Part shown: one piece after another, positions 7,753 through 16,800 of the stretch | Layout of the letters: each line of letters begins with the position of its first letter | Position numbering within the stretch: the first letter of the stretch is position 1 | Assembly (NCBI RefSeq): GCF_036226445.1 | Contig: NZ_CP108474.1 | Coordinates: forward strand, 5,332,001 to 5,396,000 | Length of the DNA stretch: 64,000 bases | Direction of reading: 5' to 3' | Origin: Streptomyces sp. NBC_01255 | GTDB lineage: Bacteria; Actinomycetota; Actinomycetes; Streptomycetales; Streptomycetaceae | Position numbers and translations under genes: made by a program | Notes under the pieces: model-generated | What the model was told of the DNA's origin: nothing | Seen by the model: the letters and a program-made list of their open reading frames with translations, nothing else | Databases searched by the model: none

Positions 7753-10560
7753 GTGTCCGTCTTCAACAAGCTCATGCGTGCAGGCGAAGGCAAGATCCTG
7801 CGCAAACTGCACCGCATCGCGGACCAGGTCAACTCCATCGAAGAGGACTTCGTCAACCTCTCCGACGCCGACCTGCGGGCGCTCACCGACGAGTACAAGC
7901 AGCGGTACGCCGACGGCGAGAGCCTCGACGACCTGATGCCGGAAGCCTTCGCGACCGTGCGTGAGGCCGCCAAGCGCGTCCTCGGACAGCGCCACTACGA
8001 CGTCCAGCTGATGGGCGGCGCCGCGCTCCACCTCGGCTACGTCGCCGAGATGAAGACCGGTGAGGGCAAGACTCTCGTCGGTACCCTGCCGGCGTATCTC
8101 AACGCGCTCTCCGGCAAGGGCGTGCACCTGATCACGGTCAACGACTACCTGGCCGAGCGCGACTCCGAGATGATGGGTCGCGTCCACAAGTTCCTGGGTC
8201 TGAAGGTCGGCTGCATCCTCGCCAACATGACCCCGGCCCAGCGCCGTGAGCAGTACGCCTGCGACATCACGTACGGCACGAACAACGAGTTCGGCTTCGA
8301 CTACCTCCGCGACAACATGGCGTGGTCCCAGGAGGAGCTCGTCCAGCGCGGCCACAACTTCGCCTGTGTCGACGAGGTCGACTCGATCCTCGTCGACGAG
8401 GCCCGTACGCCGCTGATCATCTCCGGCCCCGCCGACCAGGCCACCAAGTGGTACGGCGACTTCGCCAAGCTGGTCACCCGCCTCACCAGGGGCGAGCCCG
8501 GCAACCAGCTCAAGGGCATCGAGGAGACCGGCGACTACGAGGTCGACGAGAAGAAGCGCACCGTCGCCATCCACGAGGCCGGTGTCGCCAAGGTCGAGGA
8601 CTGGCTCGGCATCGACAACCTCTACGAGTCGGTGAACACCCCGCTTGTCGGCTACCTGAACAACGCCATCAAGGCGAAGGAGCTGTTCAAGAAGGACAAG
8701 GACTACGTCGTCATGGACGGCGAAGTCATGATCGTCGACGAGCACACCGGCCGTATCCTCGCCGGTCGCCGCTACAACGAGGGCATGCACCAGGCGATCG
8801 AGGCGAAGGAAGGGGTGGCGATCAAGGACGAGAACCAGACCCTCGCCACGATCACCCTGCAGAACTTCTTCCTCCTCTACTCGAAGCTGTCCGGCATGAC
8901 CGGTACGGCCATGACCGAGGCCGCCGAGTTCCACCAGATCTACAAGCTGGGCGTCGTCCCGATCCCCACGAACAGGCCGATGATCCGCAAGGACCAGTCC
9001 GACCTGATCTACCGGACCGAGGTCGCCAAGTTCGCCGCCGTCGTCGACGACATCGCGGAGAAGCACGAGAAGGGTCAGCCGATCCTCGTCGGCACGACCT
9101 CCGTCGAGAAGTCCGAGTACCTCTCGCAGCAGCTCTCCAAGCGCGGTGTCCAGCACGAGGTCCTCAACGCCAAGCACCACGACCGCGAGGCGAGCATCGT
9201 CGCGCAGGCCGGCCGCCGCGGCGCCGTCACCGTCGCCACGAACATGGCCGGTCGCGGTACGGACATCAAGCTCGGCGGCAACCCGGACGACCTCGCCGAG
9301 GCCGAGCTGCGCCAGGCCGGTCTGGACCCGGTCGACCATGTCGAGGAGTGGGCCGCGGCCCTCCCCGGCGCCCTGGAGCGCGCCGCGAAGGCCGTGAAGG
9401 CGGAGTTCGAGGAGGTCAAGGACCTCGGCGGGCTGTACGTGCTCGGCACCGAGCGGCACGAGTCCCGCCGTATCGACAACCAGCTGCGCGGTCGTTCCGG
9501 CCGTCAGGGCGACCCCGGCGAGTCCCGCTTCTACCTCTCGCTCGGCGACGACCTGATGCGCCTGTTCAAGGCGCAGATGGTCGAGCGCGTGATGGCCATG
9601 GCCAACGTGCCGGACGACGTGCCGATCGAGAACAAGATGGTCACCCGGGCGATCGCCTCGGCCCAGTCGCAGGTCGAGACGCAGAACTTCGAGACGCGTA
9701 AGAACGTCCTGAAGTACGACGACGTCCTCAACCGGCAGCGCCAGGTCATCTACGGCGAGCGCCGCCGCGTCCTGGAGGGCGAGGACCTGCACGAGCAGAT
9801 CCAGCACTTCATGGACGACACGATCGACGACTACATCCGCCAGGAGACCGCCGAGGGCTTCGCGGAGGAGTGGGACCTCGACCGTCTGTGGAACGCCTTC
9901 AAGCAGCTCTACCCGGTGAAGGTCACCGTGGACGAGCTGGAGGACGCGGCCGGGGACCGGGCGGGCATCACCGCCGAGTTCATCGCCGAGTCCATCAAGG
10001 GCGACATCCACGAGCAGTACGACGCGCGTGAGAAGCAGCTCGGCTCGGAGATCATGCGTGAGCTGGAGCGGCGCGTGGTCCTGTCGGTCCTGGACCGCAA
10101 GTGGCGCGAGCACCTCTACGAGATGGACTACCTCCAGGAGGGCATCGGCCTGCGCGCCATGGCGCAGAAGGACCCGCTGGTCGAGTACCAGCGCGAGGGC
10201 TTCGACATGTTCACCGCCATGATGGAGGGCATCAAGGAGGAGTCCGTCGGCTACCTGTTCAACCTGGAGGTCCAGGTCGAGCAGCAGGTCGAGGAGGTCC
10301 CGGTGCAGGCGAGCGGTCCGTCCCTCGCGAAGGAGGACGCGGTGCCCGCCGGCGCCGGGCGTCCGGAGATCCGCGCCAAGGGGCTCGACGCGCCGCAGCG
10401 GCCGGACCGGCTGCACTTCTCCGCGCCGACCGTCGACGGTGACGGCGGGGTCGTCGAGGGCGACTTCGCCTCCGACGAGGAGGCCGGCGACGGGATGACG
10501 CGGGCGGAGCGTCGTAAGGCGCAGAAGAACGCGAGCGGTGGGCGTCGTCGCAAGAAGTGA
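7753..10560 (+). CDS. secA: Preprotein translocase ATPase SecA
   Basis: SecA is the cytoplasmic motor that drives unfolded preproteins through SecYEG. It is 935 residues from GTG 7753, with AAGGAG about 10 nt upstream. It shows Walker A MKTGEGKT, the DEAD-like box [14 protein letters not shown], the preprotein-binding region ([19 protein letters not shown]), the second helicase lobe ([32 protein letters not shown]) and the helical scaffold. The C-terminus ends in a basic tail ([16 protein letters not shown]) without the zinc-binding CXC motif of proteobacterial SecA, as usual in actinobacteria. No second SecA is in the window. Confidence 0.98.
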   Translation: MSVFNKLMRAGEGKILRKLHRIADQVNSIEEDFVNLSDADLRALTDEYKQRYADGESLDDLMPEAFATVREAAKRVLGQRHYDVQLMGGAALHLGYVAEMKTGEGKTLVGTLPAYLNALSGKGVHLITVNDYLAERDSEMMGRVHKFLGLKVGCILANMTPAQRREQYACDITYGTNNEFGFDYLRDNMAWSQEELVQRGHNFACVDEVDSILVDEARTPLIISGPADQATKWYGDFAKLVTRLTRGEPGNQLKGIEETGDYEVDEKKRTVAIHEAGVAKVEDWLGIDNLYESVNTPLVGYLNNAIKAKELFKKDKDYVVMDGEVMIVDEHTGRILAGRRYNEGMHQAIEAKEGVAIKDENQTLATITLQNFFLLYSKLSGMTGTAMTEAAEFHQIYKLGVVPIPTNRPMIRKDQSDLIYRTEVAKFAAVVDDIAEKHEKGQPILVGTTSVEKSEYLSQQLSKRGVQHEVLNAKHHDREASIVAQAGRRGAVTVATNMAGRGTDIKLGGNPDDLAEAELRQAGLDPVDHVEEWAAALPGALERAAKAVKAEFEEVKDLGGLYVLGTERHESRRIDNQLRGRSGRQGDPGESRFYLSLGDDLMRLFKAQMVERVMAMANVPDDVPIENKMVTRAIASAQSQVETQNFETRKNVLKYDDVLNRQRQVIYGERRRVLEGEDLHEQIQHFMDDTIDDYIRQETAEGFAEEWDLDRLWNAFKQLYPVKVTVDELEDAAGDRAGITAEFIAESIKGDIHEQYDAREKQLGSEIMRELERRVVLSVLDRKWREHLYEMDYLQEGIGLRAMAQKDPLVEYQREGFDMFTAMMEGIKEESVGYLFNLEVQVEQQVEEVPVQASGPSLAKEDAVPAGAGRPEIRAKGLDAPQRPDRLHFSAPTVDGDGGVVEGDFASDEEAGDGMTRAERRKAQKNASGGRRRKK

Positions 10561-10567
10561 CACGGTT

Positions 10568-10603
10568 GGCCGCAGTGGCCGCAGTGGCCGCAGTGGCGGC
10601 GGT
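10568..10603 (+). repeat. 9-bp tandem repeat behind secA
   Basis: GGCCGCAGT is repeated exactly three times (10568-10594), followed by a degenerate copy GGCGGCGGT. It lies in noncoding sequence between the secA stop and its terminator. Confidence 0.7.
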
Positions 10604-10635
10604 GGCGGCGTGAGGCCGTGACGGCGTGACGTGGA

Positions 10636-10664
10636 GGGGTTGGCACCCGGTGGGTGCCAGCCCC
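10636..10664 (+). terminator. Terminator after secA (possibly bidirectional)
   Basis: GGGGTTGGCACCC (10636-10648), loop GGT, GGGTGCCAGCCCC (10652-10664). The 13-bp stem has one G-U pair. It lies between the converging secA and Rv3235-family genes. Confidence 0.8.
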
Positions 10665-10668
10665 TTCG

Positions 10669-11130
10669 TCATGGGTGCCGGGCGGCCACGCCGAGCCCGT
10701 CGAGCTCCACGGCGGCGCAGCGCCAGCGCTGATCGGCGCCGAGCTCCAGGCGGAACGCCATGGCCCGGACACGACGGCCGGTGGCGATGCTCGCGAAGGC
10801 CTCCATGGTCGTGCGGTGGGGGTCCAGCTGCACGGAGCAGCGGCGAAGGACGGGGCGGGGTCCGAGTGACCGCAGGGGCGTCGCCGGGGCGAGCCGGACG
10901 AGCTGCTCGTACGCCTCGCCGACGGTGTGGCCGAGCATCCAGTGGACCGGCCGCTCCCCGCTGAGCACCGCGAGCAGGCGCTCCGCGAAGACGGTGTGCG
11001 GGGGACGTGCGCGGGGCGGTGTGCGGGGGTGGGTGCCCGCGCCGCCGCGGGGGCGGGTGCCGGCGGGGCCGCCGGGGGCGGTGCGAGGGAGAGGAGTGCG
11101 GGGGCGGGTGGTGGCCGTGTAGCTGTTCAT
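10669..11130 (-). CDS. Rv3235 family protein (DUF6459)
   Basis: A small actinobacterial protein of 153 residues and unknown function, commonly found beside secA. The first about 45 residues are Pro/Arg/Thr-rich and probably disordered. The conserved domain runs from about residue 47 (FAERLLAVLSGERPVHWMLG) to the end (QRWRCAAVELDG). No catalytic motif is evident. The start is ATG 11130. A 26-bp imperfect palindrome sits just upstream in its promoter region. Confidence 0.8.
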   Translation of the reverse strand: MNSYTATTRPRTPLPRTAPGGPAGTRPRGGAGTHPRTPPRARPPHTVFAERLLAVLSGERPVHWMLGHTVGEAYEQLVRLAPATPLRSLGPRPVLRRCSVQLDPHRTTMEAFASIATGRRVRAMAFRLELGADQRWRCAAVELDGLGVAARHP

Positions 11131-11149
11131 GGTGGGCCCCTGTCGTTGC

Positions 11150-11175
11150 GTAACCGATTGGTACCAGTCGGTAAC
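11150..11175. promoter_or_regulatory. Imperfect 26-bp palindrome (candidate operator)
   Basis: The core is ACCGATTGGT/ACCAGTCGGT (11153-11172), centred on GGTACC, with one mismatched pair. Including flanking GTA/TAAC it spans 26 bp with two mismatched pairs. It sits 20-45 bp upstream of the Rv3235-family start, where a TetR-like dimer could control transcription. The cognate factor is unknown. Confidence 0.5.
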
Positions 11176-11404
11176 TTCCGTTGGGGATCTTGTACGGGTG
11201 AGGCATGAGCCCCCGCAAGGAGTCCCCGGCCGCGGGGCCCTCCCGGGGGCGAATCACCTATCAGGGTGACGCGGGGGAAAAGCCGCTCTTCAGGGCCTTG
11301 GCGGGGCTGTCCGGCGGTGGACGGGCGGTGCGTTCGTCCCGCCACCCCGAAGGGGGACTCCGCACGTATCCTGAGGGCCTCTCCGTCTACGAAAGCGGCC
11401 AGCC

Positions 11405-11911
11405 ATGCGCGTGTACGTCCCCCTGACCCTCCCCGGTCTCGCACAGGCGCACAAGGCGGGCGAGCTGGGCCCCGGCCCGCTGACCGCCTACGCCGTCACC
11501 CCGGCGCTGCGCGAGTGGTACGTCTCCGACGACATCGAGGAGCTGGAGTACGCGGCGCTCAACCGGGCCGCCTCCGCCTCCCTGCGGCTCCTCGCCGGTG
11601 ACCCCCAGGCGCCCCGGCGCCGGGTCGTCGTCGCCGTCGACGTGGCCGACAAGGACGCCACCGCGGATCCCGACCGGGGGCTCGACGCCGGTTCGATCGG
11701 CGAGGTCCGGATCGCCGGTGCCGTACCGCTGGCCAAGGCCGCGGCGGTGCACGCCGACGCGGACGACGCCGAGGCGGACGTCACCGCGGCGGCTTCCGCG
11801 CTCGGGGCGGCGGACCAGGGCGACGACGACGCGCGCTTCGTGGTGGACGGGGCCGAGGATCACGAGCTGCTGTGGTTCGGGGTGCAGGAGATTCCCGGGC
11901 TGCTGGGGTAA
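11405..11911 (+). CDS. DUF6912 family protein
   Basis: A 168-residue actinobacterial protein of unknown function. It starts MRVYVPLTLPGLAQAHKAGE, the conserved family N-terminus, and ends DHELLWFGVQEIPGLLG. A middle segment rich in Ala/Asp (about residues 120-145) is probably flexible. No signal peptide or membrane helix is seen. The downstream HAD gene starts 47 bp after the stop, so the two may be cotranscribed. Confidence 0.8.
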   Translation: MRVYVPLTLPGLAQAHKAGELGPGPLTAYAVTPALREWYVSDDIEELEYAALNRAASASLRLLAGDPQAPRRRVVVAVDVADKDATADPDRGLDAGSIGEVRIAGAVPLAKAAAVHADADDAEADVTAAASALGAADQGDDDARFVVDGAEDHELLWFGVQEIPGLLG

Positions 11912-11958
11912 TCCGTCGCCTGTGGTTCGTTGTCGGAGGTGGCCGGTACCGTTTCTCC

Positions 11959-12615
11959 ATGGGGAAGCACGGTAAGCATCTGGTCTGGGACTGGAACGGG
12001 ACACTGCTCGACGACATCGGCGCGGTGATCGGGGCGTCGAACGCGGCCTTCGCCGAGATCGGGCTCGAACCGATCACGCTGGAGCGGTACCGCGAGCTCT
12101 ACACGGTGCCCGTGCCGAAGTTCTACGAGCGGCTCATGGGGCGGCTGCCCACCGACGAGGAGTGGACCGTCATGGACGGCGCCTTCCATCGGCACTACTG
12201 GGCGCGGGCGGAGGCGTGCGCGCTCACGCTCGGCGCGGCGGAGCTGCTCGCCGCGCGGCAGGACTCCGGCTTCACGCAGTCGCTGCTGTCGCTCGCGCCG
12301 CACGCGGAGCTCATACCGCTCGTGCGGCGCCATGGGATCGCCGAGCGCTTCGTCCGGATGGACGGGCGGGTCGGCGACTCGACGGACGGGAAGTCCGGGC
12401 ACATGGTGCGGCACCTGGAGGCGCTGCGCGTCTCGGCGGACCGGGTCGTCGTGATCGGCGACGCGGCGGACGACGCGGTGGCGGCGGCGCACGTCGGTGC
12501 GAAGGCGGTGCTGTACACCGGGGGGTCGCACAGCCGGGATTCGCTGGAGCGGGTGGGGGTGCCGGTGGTGGACTCGCTGGCGGAGGCGGTGTCCGTGGCG
12601 GAGGAGCTGGTGTAG
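11959..12615 (+). CDS. HAD-superfamily hydrolase
   Basis: A 218-residue phosphatase-like HAD protein. Motif I is VWDWNGTLLDD near residue 8 (nucleophile Asp, with Asn-Gly-Thr). A helical cap follows, motif II is at LLSLAPH, and the motif III/IV region is DGKSGHMVRHL ... VVVIGDAADDAVAAAHVG with the acidic pair. The substrate is unknown; family members include phosphoglycolate phosphatases. The start ATG 11959 puts motif I at the usual distance. An upstream in-frame extension was rejected as non-homologous. Confidence 0.88.
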   Translation: MGKHGKHLVWDWNGTLLDDIGAVIGASNAAFAEIGLEPITLERYRELYTVPVPKFYERLMGRLPTDEEWTVMDGAFHRHYWARAEACALTLGAAELLAARQDSGFTQSLLSLAPHAELIPLVRRHGIAERFVRMDGRVGDSTDGKSGHMVRHLEALRVSADRVVVIGDAADDAVAAAHVGAKAVLYTGGSHSRDSLERVGVPVVDSLAEAVSVAEELV

Positions 12616-12828
12616 CCGGGTCGGGCCGGGCCGGTGCTGTGGTGCCGGTCGGTGGGCCCGTGCGGGCCGGTGGAGTGCGCCCGGCCTTCGGCCGGGCTGG
12701 GGTTCCCACCCGCACCACCCGTACTTTGACGTCGACCTCGGGTCTTCCCGTGGGCGGCCGACCGCCGTCGGCGGCTGCCGGCCGGTGGGGGGCATGGGAA
12801 CCGCCGCCGTCGCCCGCCGGGGACCCCC

Positions 12829-12845
12829 CCGTCGGCCGCCGACGG
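12829..12845. terminator. Hairpin between converging HAD and PfpI genes
   Basis: CCGTCGG (12829-12835), loop CCG, CCGACGG (12839-12845). The 288-bp convergent gap is full of related GC-rich inverted motifs (CCGTCGGC/GCCGACGG variants), so several alternative stems are possible. Confidence 0.4.
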
Positions 12846-12903
12846 CCGGTGGGGAATCCGTCGGCGTCGGCGGGCGGTGGGGTGGGAGACGCTTCCGTGG
12901 GTG

Positions 12904-13458
12904 TCAGGCCTTGGCGCGGAGGACCTTCAGGAATTCGCGCATCCAGGTCGGGTGGTCCGGCCAGGCTCGGGAGGAGACCAGGAGGCCGTCGACCACGGCC
13001 GCCGCGTCCTGGAAGGTGGCGCCCGCCGCCTGCATGTCGAGTTCCAGGGCCGGGTACGCCGTGACCCTGCGGCCCTCCAGGCCGCCGACCGCCGCCGTCA
13101 GGAGCGGGCCGTGGCAGATCTGGGCCACCGGCTTGTCCGCGTCGAAGAAGGCCTTCAGGATCTTGCGGAGCTCCGGGTCGTTGCGCAGGTACTCCGGTGC
13201 CCGGCCGCCCGGGATCACCACCGCCACGTACGCGCCCGGGTCGACCTCCGAGAAGGCCAGGTCCGCGGGCCAGGTGTAGCCCGGCTTCTCGGTGTACGTG
13301 TCGAAGCCCGGCTCGAAGTCGTGGACGACGAAGCGGAGCTGCTTGCGCGCCGGGGCCGCGATGTCGACCTCGTAGCCCTCCTCCAGTAGCCGCTGGTAGG
13401 GGTACATCACCTCCAGCGACTCCGCCGCGTCCCCGGTCACGATCAGGATCTTCGCCAT
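12904..13458 (-). CDS. DJ-1/PfpI family protein
   Basis: A 184-residue single-domain protein of the class I glutamine amidotransferase-like fold. The nucleophile elbow is QICHGPLLTA with Cys at about residue 115. AVVIPGGRAPEYLRNDPE carries the usual preceding loop, and the N-terminus is MAKILIVTGDAAESLEV. Family members act as proteases, glyoxalases or chaperones; which applies here cannot be read from sequence. The start ATG 13458 is unambiguous. Confidence 0.88.
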   Translation of the reverse strand: MAKILIVTGDAAESLEVMYPYQRLLEEGYEVDIAAPARKQLRFVVHDFEPGFDTYTEKPGYTWPADLAFSEVDPGAYVAVVIPGGRAPEYLRNDPELRKILKAFFDADKPVAQICHGPLLTAAVGGLEGRRVTAYPALELDMQAAGATFQDAAAVVDGLLVSSRAWPDHPTWMREFLKVLRAKA

Positions 13459-13888
13459 GGCTCTCCCAGATCACAGATGGTCGGTCTGTCGTGCTGTGCC
13501 CATGCTTGCGTACACGCTGCCTCCGGCGGGCCGCTTTGCCAAGAGGACACGTGTCGCTGTCCATAACGTCAAACTTGGCCCGCTCTTTTGTACGCATACG
13601 GCTCATGACGGTTCGGGGGGCGGGGGCGATAGGCTTTTGCCGTGATCAGCGCGATACGCCGTGGGGGCAGCGAAGCCCCCGGCTGCCGCCCGGACCGCGA
13701 CAGCGGCCGGGTCGGCCCTGCGTTCGCCGATCCTTCTCGTCCGGACGCGCCACGTTCCGTGGCCGATAACGATCCGGGCATCTCTCATCCGGGCATAACG
13801 TCGTCTTCGACCGGAATCACCGCGTCGAGGCGTTGTGTCCTTTCTTCCACCGACGTCACGCAACGGCGCGCGACAGGAGTCAGAGGAC
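13459..13888 (+). promoter_or_regulatory. 430-bp intergenic region with probable gdhB promoter
   Basis: This is the divergent region between the PfpI gene and the glutamate dehydrogenase gene. A -10-like TAGGCT is at 13630-13635, followed six bases later by GTG 13642. A hairpin GGGGGC/GCCCCC is at 13663-13680. The frame from GTG 13642 stays open to 13950, overlapping the dehydrogenase start in another frame. It could be a leaderless leader ORF but has no recognisable domain, so it is not called as a gene. Confidence 0.4.
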
Positions 13889-16800
13889 ATGCAGACCAAG
13901 CTGGACGAAGCCAAGGCCGAGCTGCTCGAAAGGGCCGCTCGGGTAGCTGAGCACAGCCCGGTCGGGGGGCGACTTCCGACGGGGCCGGAGGGTGCCGGGG
14001 AGCGCCCGGACCGGGACACCGTGCTCGAATACCTCCAGCGCTACTACCTGCACACCGCGCCGGAGGACCTCGGCGACCGGGACCCGGTCGACGTGTTCGG
14101 CGCCGCTCTCTCTCACTACCGGCTCGCGGAGAACCGTCCGCAGGGCACGGCGAACGTGCGCGTCCACACCCCGACGGTCGAGGAGAACGGCTGGACCAGC
14201 AGCCACTCCGTCGTCGAGGTCGTCACCGACGACATGCCGTTCCTCGTCGACTCCGTCACCAACGAGCTGTCCCGCCAGGGCCGCGGCATCCACGTCGTGA
14301 TCCACCCGCAGGTCCTCGTCCGCCGTAACGTCGCCGGCAAGCTCATCGAGGTCCTCTCGGCGCAGATCCAGGGCGAGCTGCCGCACGACGCGATCACCGA
14401 GTCCTGGATCCACGTCGAGATCGACCGCGAGACCGACCGCGCCGACCTCAAGCAGATCACCGCCGACCTGCTCCGCGTCCTGTCCGACGTCCGCGAGACG
14501 GTCGAGGACTGGGACAAGATGCGCGATGCCGCGCTGCGCATCGCCGAGGGCCTCCCGGCCGAGCCCACCGCCTCCGACCTGCGGCCCACCGAGGTGGACG
14601 AGGCCCGCGAGCTGCTGCGCTGGCTCGCCGACGACCACTTCACCTTCCTCGGCTACCGCGAGTACGAGCTCGTCAACGGCGACGCCCTGTCCGCCGTGCC
14701 CGGCACCGGCCTCGGCATCCTGCGCTCCGACCCGCAGCACGCCGGCGACGACGAGGGCCACCACGCGCACCCCGTCTCGCCCTCCTTCAGCCGGCTGCCC
14801 GCCGACGCCCGCGCCAAGGCGCGCGAGCACAAGCTGCTGATCCTGACGAAGGCCAACAGCCGGGCGACCGTGCACCGCCCCTCGTACCTCGACTACGTCG
14901 GCGTGAAGAAGTTCGACGCGGACGGGAACGTCATCGGCGAGCGGCGGTTCCTCGGACTGTTCTCGTCCGCCGCGTACACCGAGTCCGTCCGTCGCGTCCC
15001 CGTCGTCAAGCGCAAGGTCCAGGAGGTCCTGGCGGGCGCCGGCTTCTCGCCGAACAGCCACGACGGCCGTGACCTGCTCCAGATCCTGGAGACGTACCCG
15101 CGCGACGAGCTCTTCCAGACCCCGGTCGACCAGCTCCAGTCCATCGTCACCAGCGTCCTGTACCTCCAGGAGCGGCGCCGGCTGCGGCTCTACCTGCGCC
15201 AGGACGAGTACGGCCGCTACTACTCGGCCCTCGTCTACCTGCCGCGCGACCGCTACACCACCCGCGTCCGGCTGCGGATCATCGACATCCTCAAGGAGGA
15301 GCTCGACGGCATCAGCGTCGACTTCACCGCCTGGAACACCGAGTCGATCCTCTCCCGGCTGCACTTCGTCGTCCGCGTCAAGCCCGGCACCGAGCTCGCC
15401 AAGCTGACCGACGCCGACGTCGACCGCATCGAGTCCCGGCTCGTCGAGGCCGCCCGCTCCTGGGCCGACGGCTTCGGCGAGGCGCTCAACGCCGAGCTGG
15501 GCGAGGAGCACGCCGCCGAGCTGCTCCGCCGCTACGGCAACGCCTTCCCCGAGGGTTACAAGGCCGACCACTCGCCGCGCGCGGCCGTCGCAGACCTGGT
15601 CCACCTGGAAGCCCTCGCCCGTACGGACAAGGACTTCGCTCTCTCCCTCTACGAGCCCGTCGTCGCGGGCCCCGGCGAGCGCCGCTTCAAGATCTACAAG
15701 ACCGGCGATCCGATCTCCCTCTCCGCCGTCCTGCCGGTCCTCAACCGGCTCGGCGTCGAGGTCACCGACGAGCGCCCGTACGAGCTGCGCTGCTCCGACC
15801 GCACCCGCGCCTGGGTCTACGACTTCGGTCTGCGGATGCCGGCCCCGACGGGCAACGGCGGGGACTACGTCGGCGACGACGCCCGCGAGCGCTTCCAGGA
15901 GGCCTTCGCCGCCACCTGGACCGGCGAGGCCGAGAACGACAACTTCAACTCCCTCGTCCTCTCCGCCGGGCTCACCTGGCGCGAGGCGATGGTGCTGCGC
16001 GCCTACGCCAAGTACCTGCGCCAGGCCGGTTCGACGTTCAGCCAGGACTACATGGAGGACACCCTCCGCAACAACGTCCACACCACCCGGCTGCTCGTCT
16101 CCCTCTTCGAGGCCCGGATGGCCCCGGAGCGCCAGCGCGCCGGCACCGAGCTGATCGACGCGCTCCTGGAAGAGCTGGACGCCGCCCTCGACCAGGTCGC
16201 GAGCCTGGACGAGGACCGGATCCTGCGGTCCTTCCTCACCGTCATCAAGGCGACCCTGCGGACCAACTTCTTCCAGAAGGCGGCGGACGGGAACTCGCAC
16301 TCCTACGTGTCGATGAAGTTCGACCCGCAGGCCATCCCCGACCTGCCCGCCCCGCGCCCCGCCTTCGAGATCTGGGTGTACTCGCCGCGCGTCGAGGGCG
16401 TCCACCTGCGCTTCGGCAAGGTCGCCCGAGGCGGCCTGCGCTGGTCCGACCGCCGTGAGGACTTCCGTACGGAGATCCTCGGCCTGGTCAAGGCGCAGAT
16501 GGTGAAGAACACCGTCATCGTGCCCGTCGGCGCCAAGGGCGGCTTCGTCGCCAAGCAGCTCCCGGACCCGTCCGTGGACCGCGACGCCTGGCTCGCCGAG
16601 GGCATCGAGAGCTACAAGACCTTCATCTCGGCGCTGCTCGACATCACCGACAACCTGGTCGCGGGCGAGGTCGTGCCGCCGGTCGACGTGGTCCGCCACG
16701 ACGAGGACGACACCTACCTCGTCGTCGCCGCCGACAAGGGCACCGCGACCTTCTCCGACATCGCCAACGGGGTCGCCGAGGCGTACGGCTTCTGGCTCGG

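Noticed and set aside
7750..10563. Minus-strand ORF of 937 codons
   Set aside because: Antisense shadow of secA.
11205..11426. Small plus-strand ORF before the DUF6912 gene
   Set aside because: Random composition, no ribosome site, no family resemblance.
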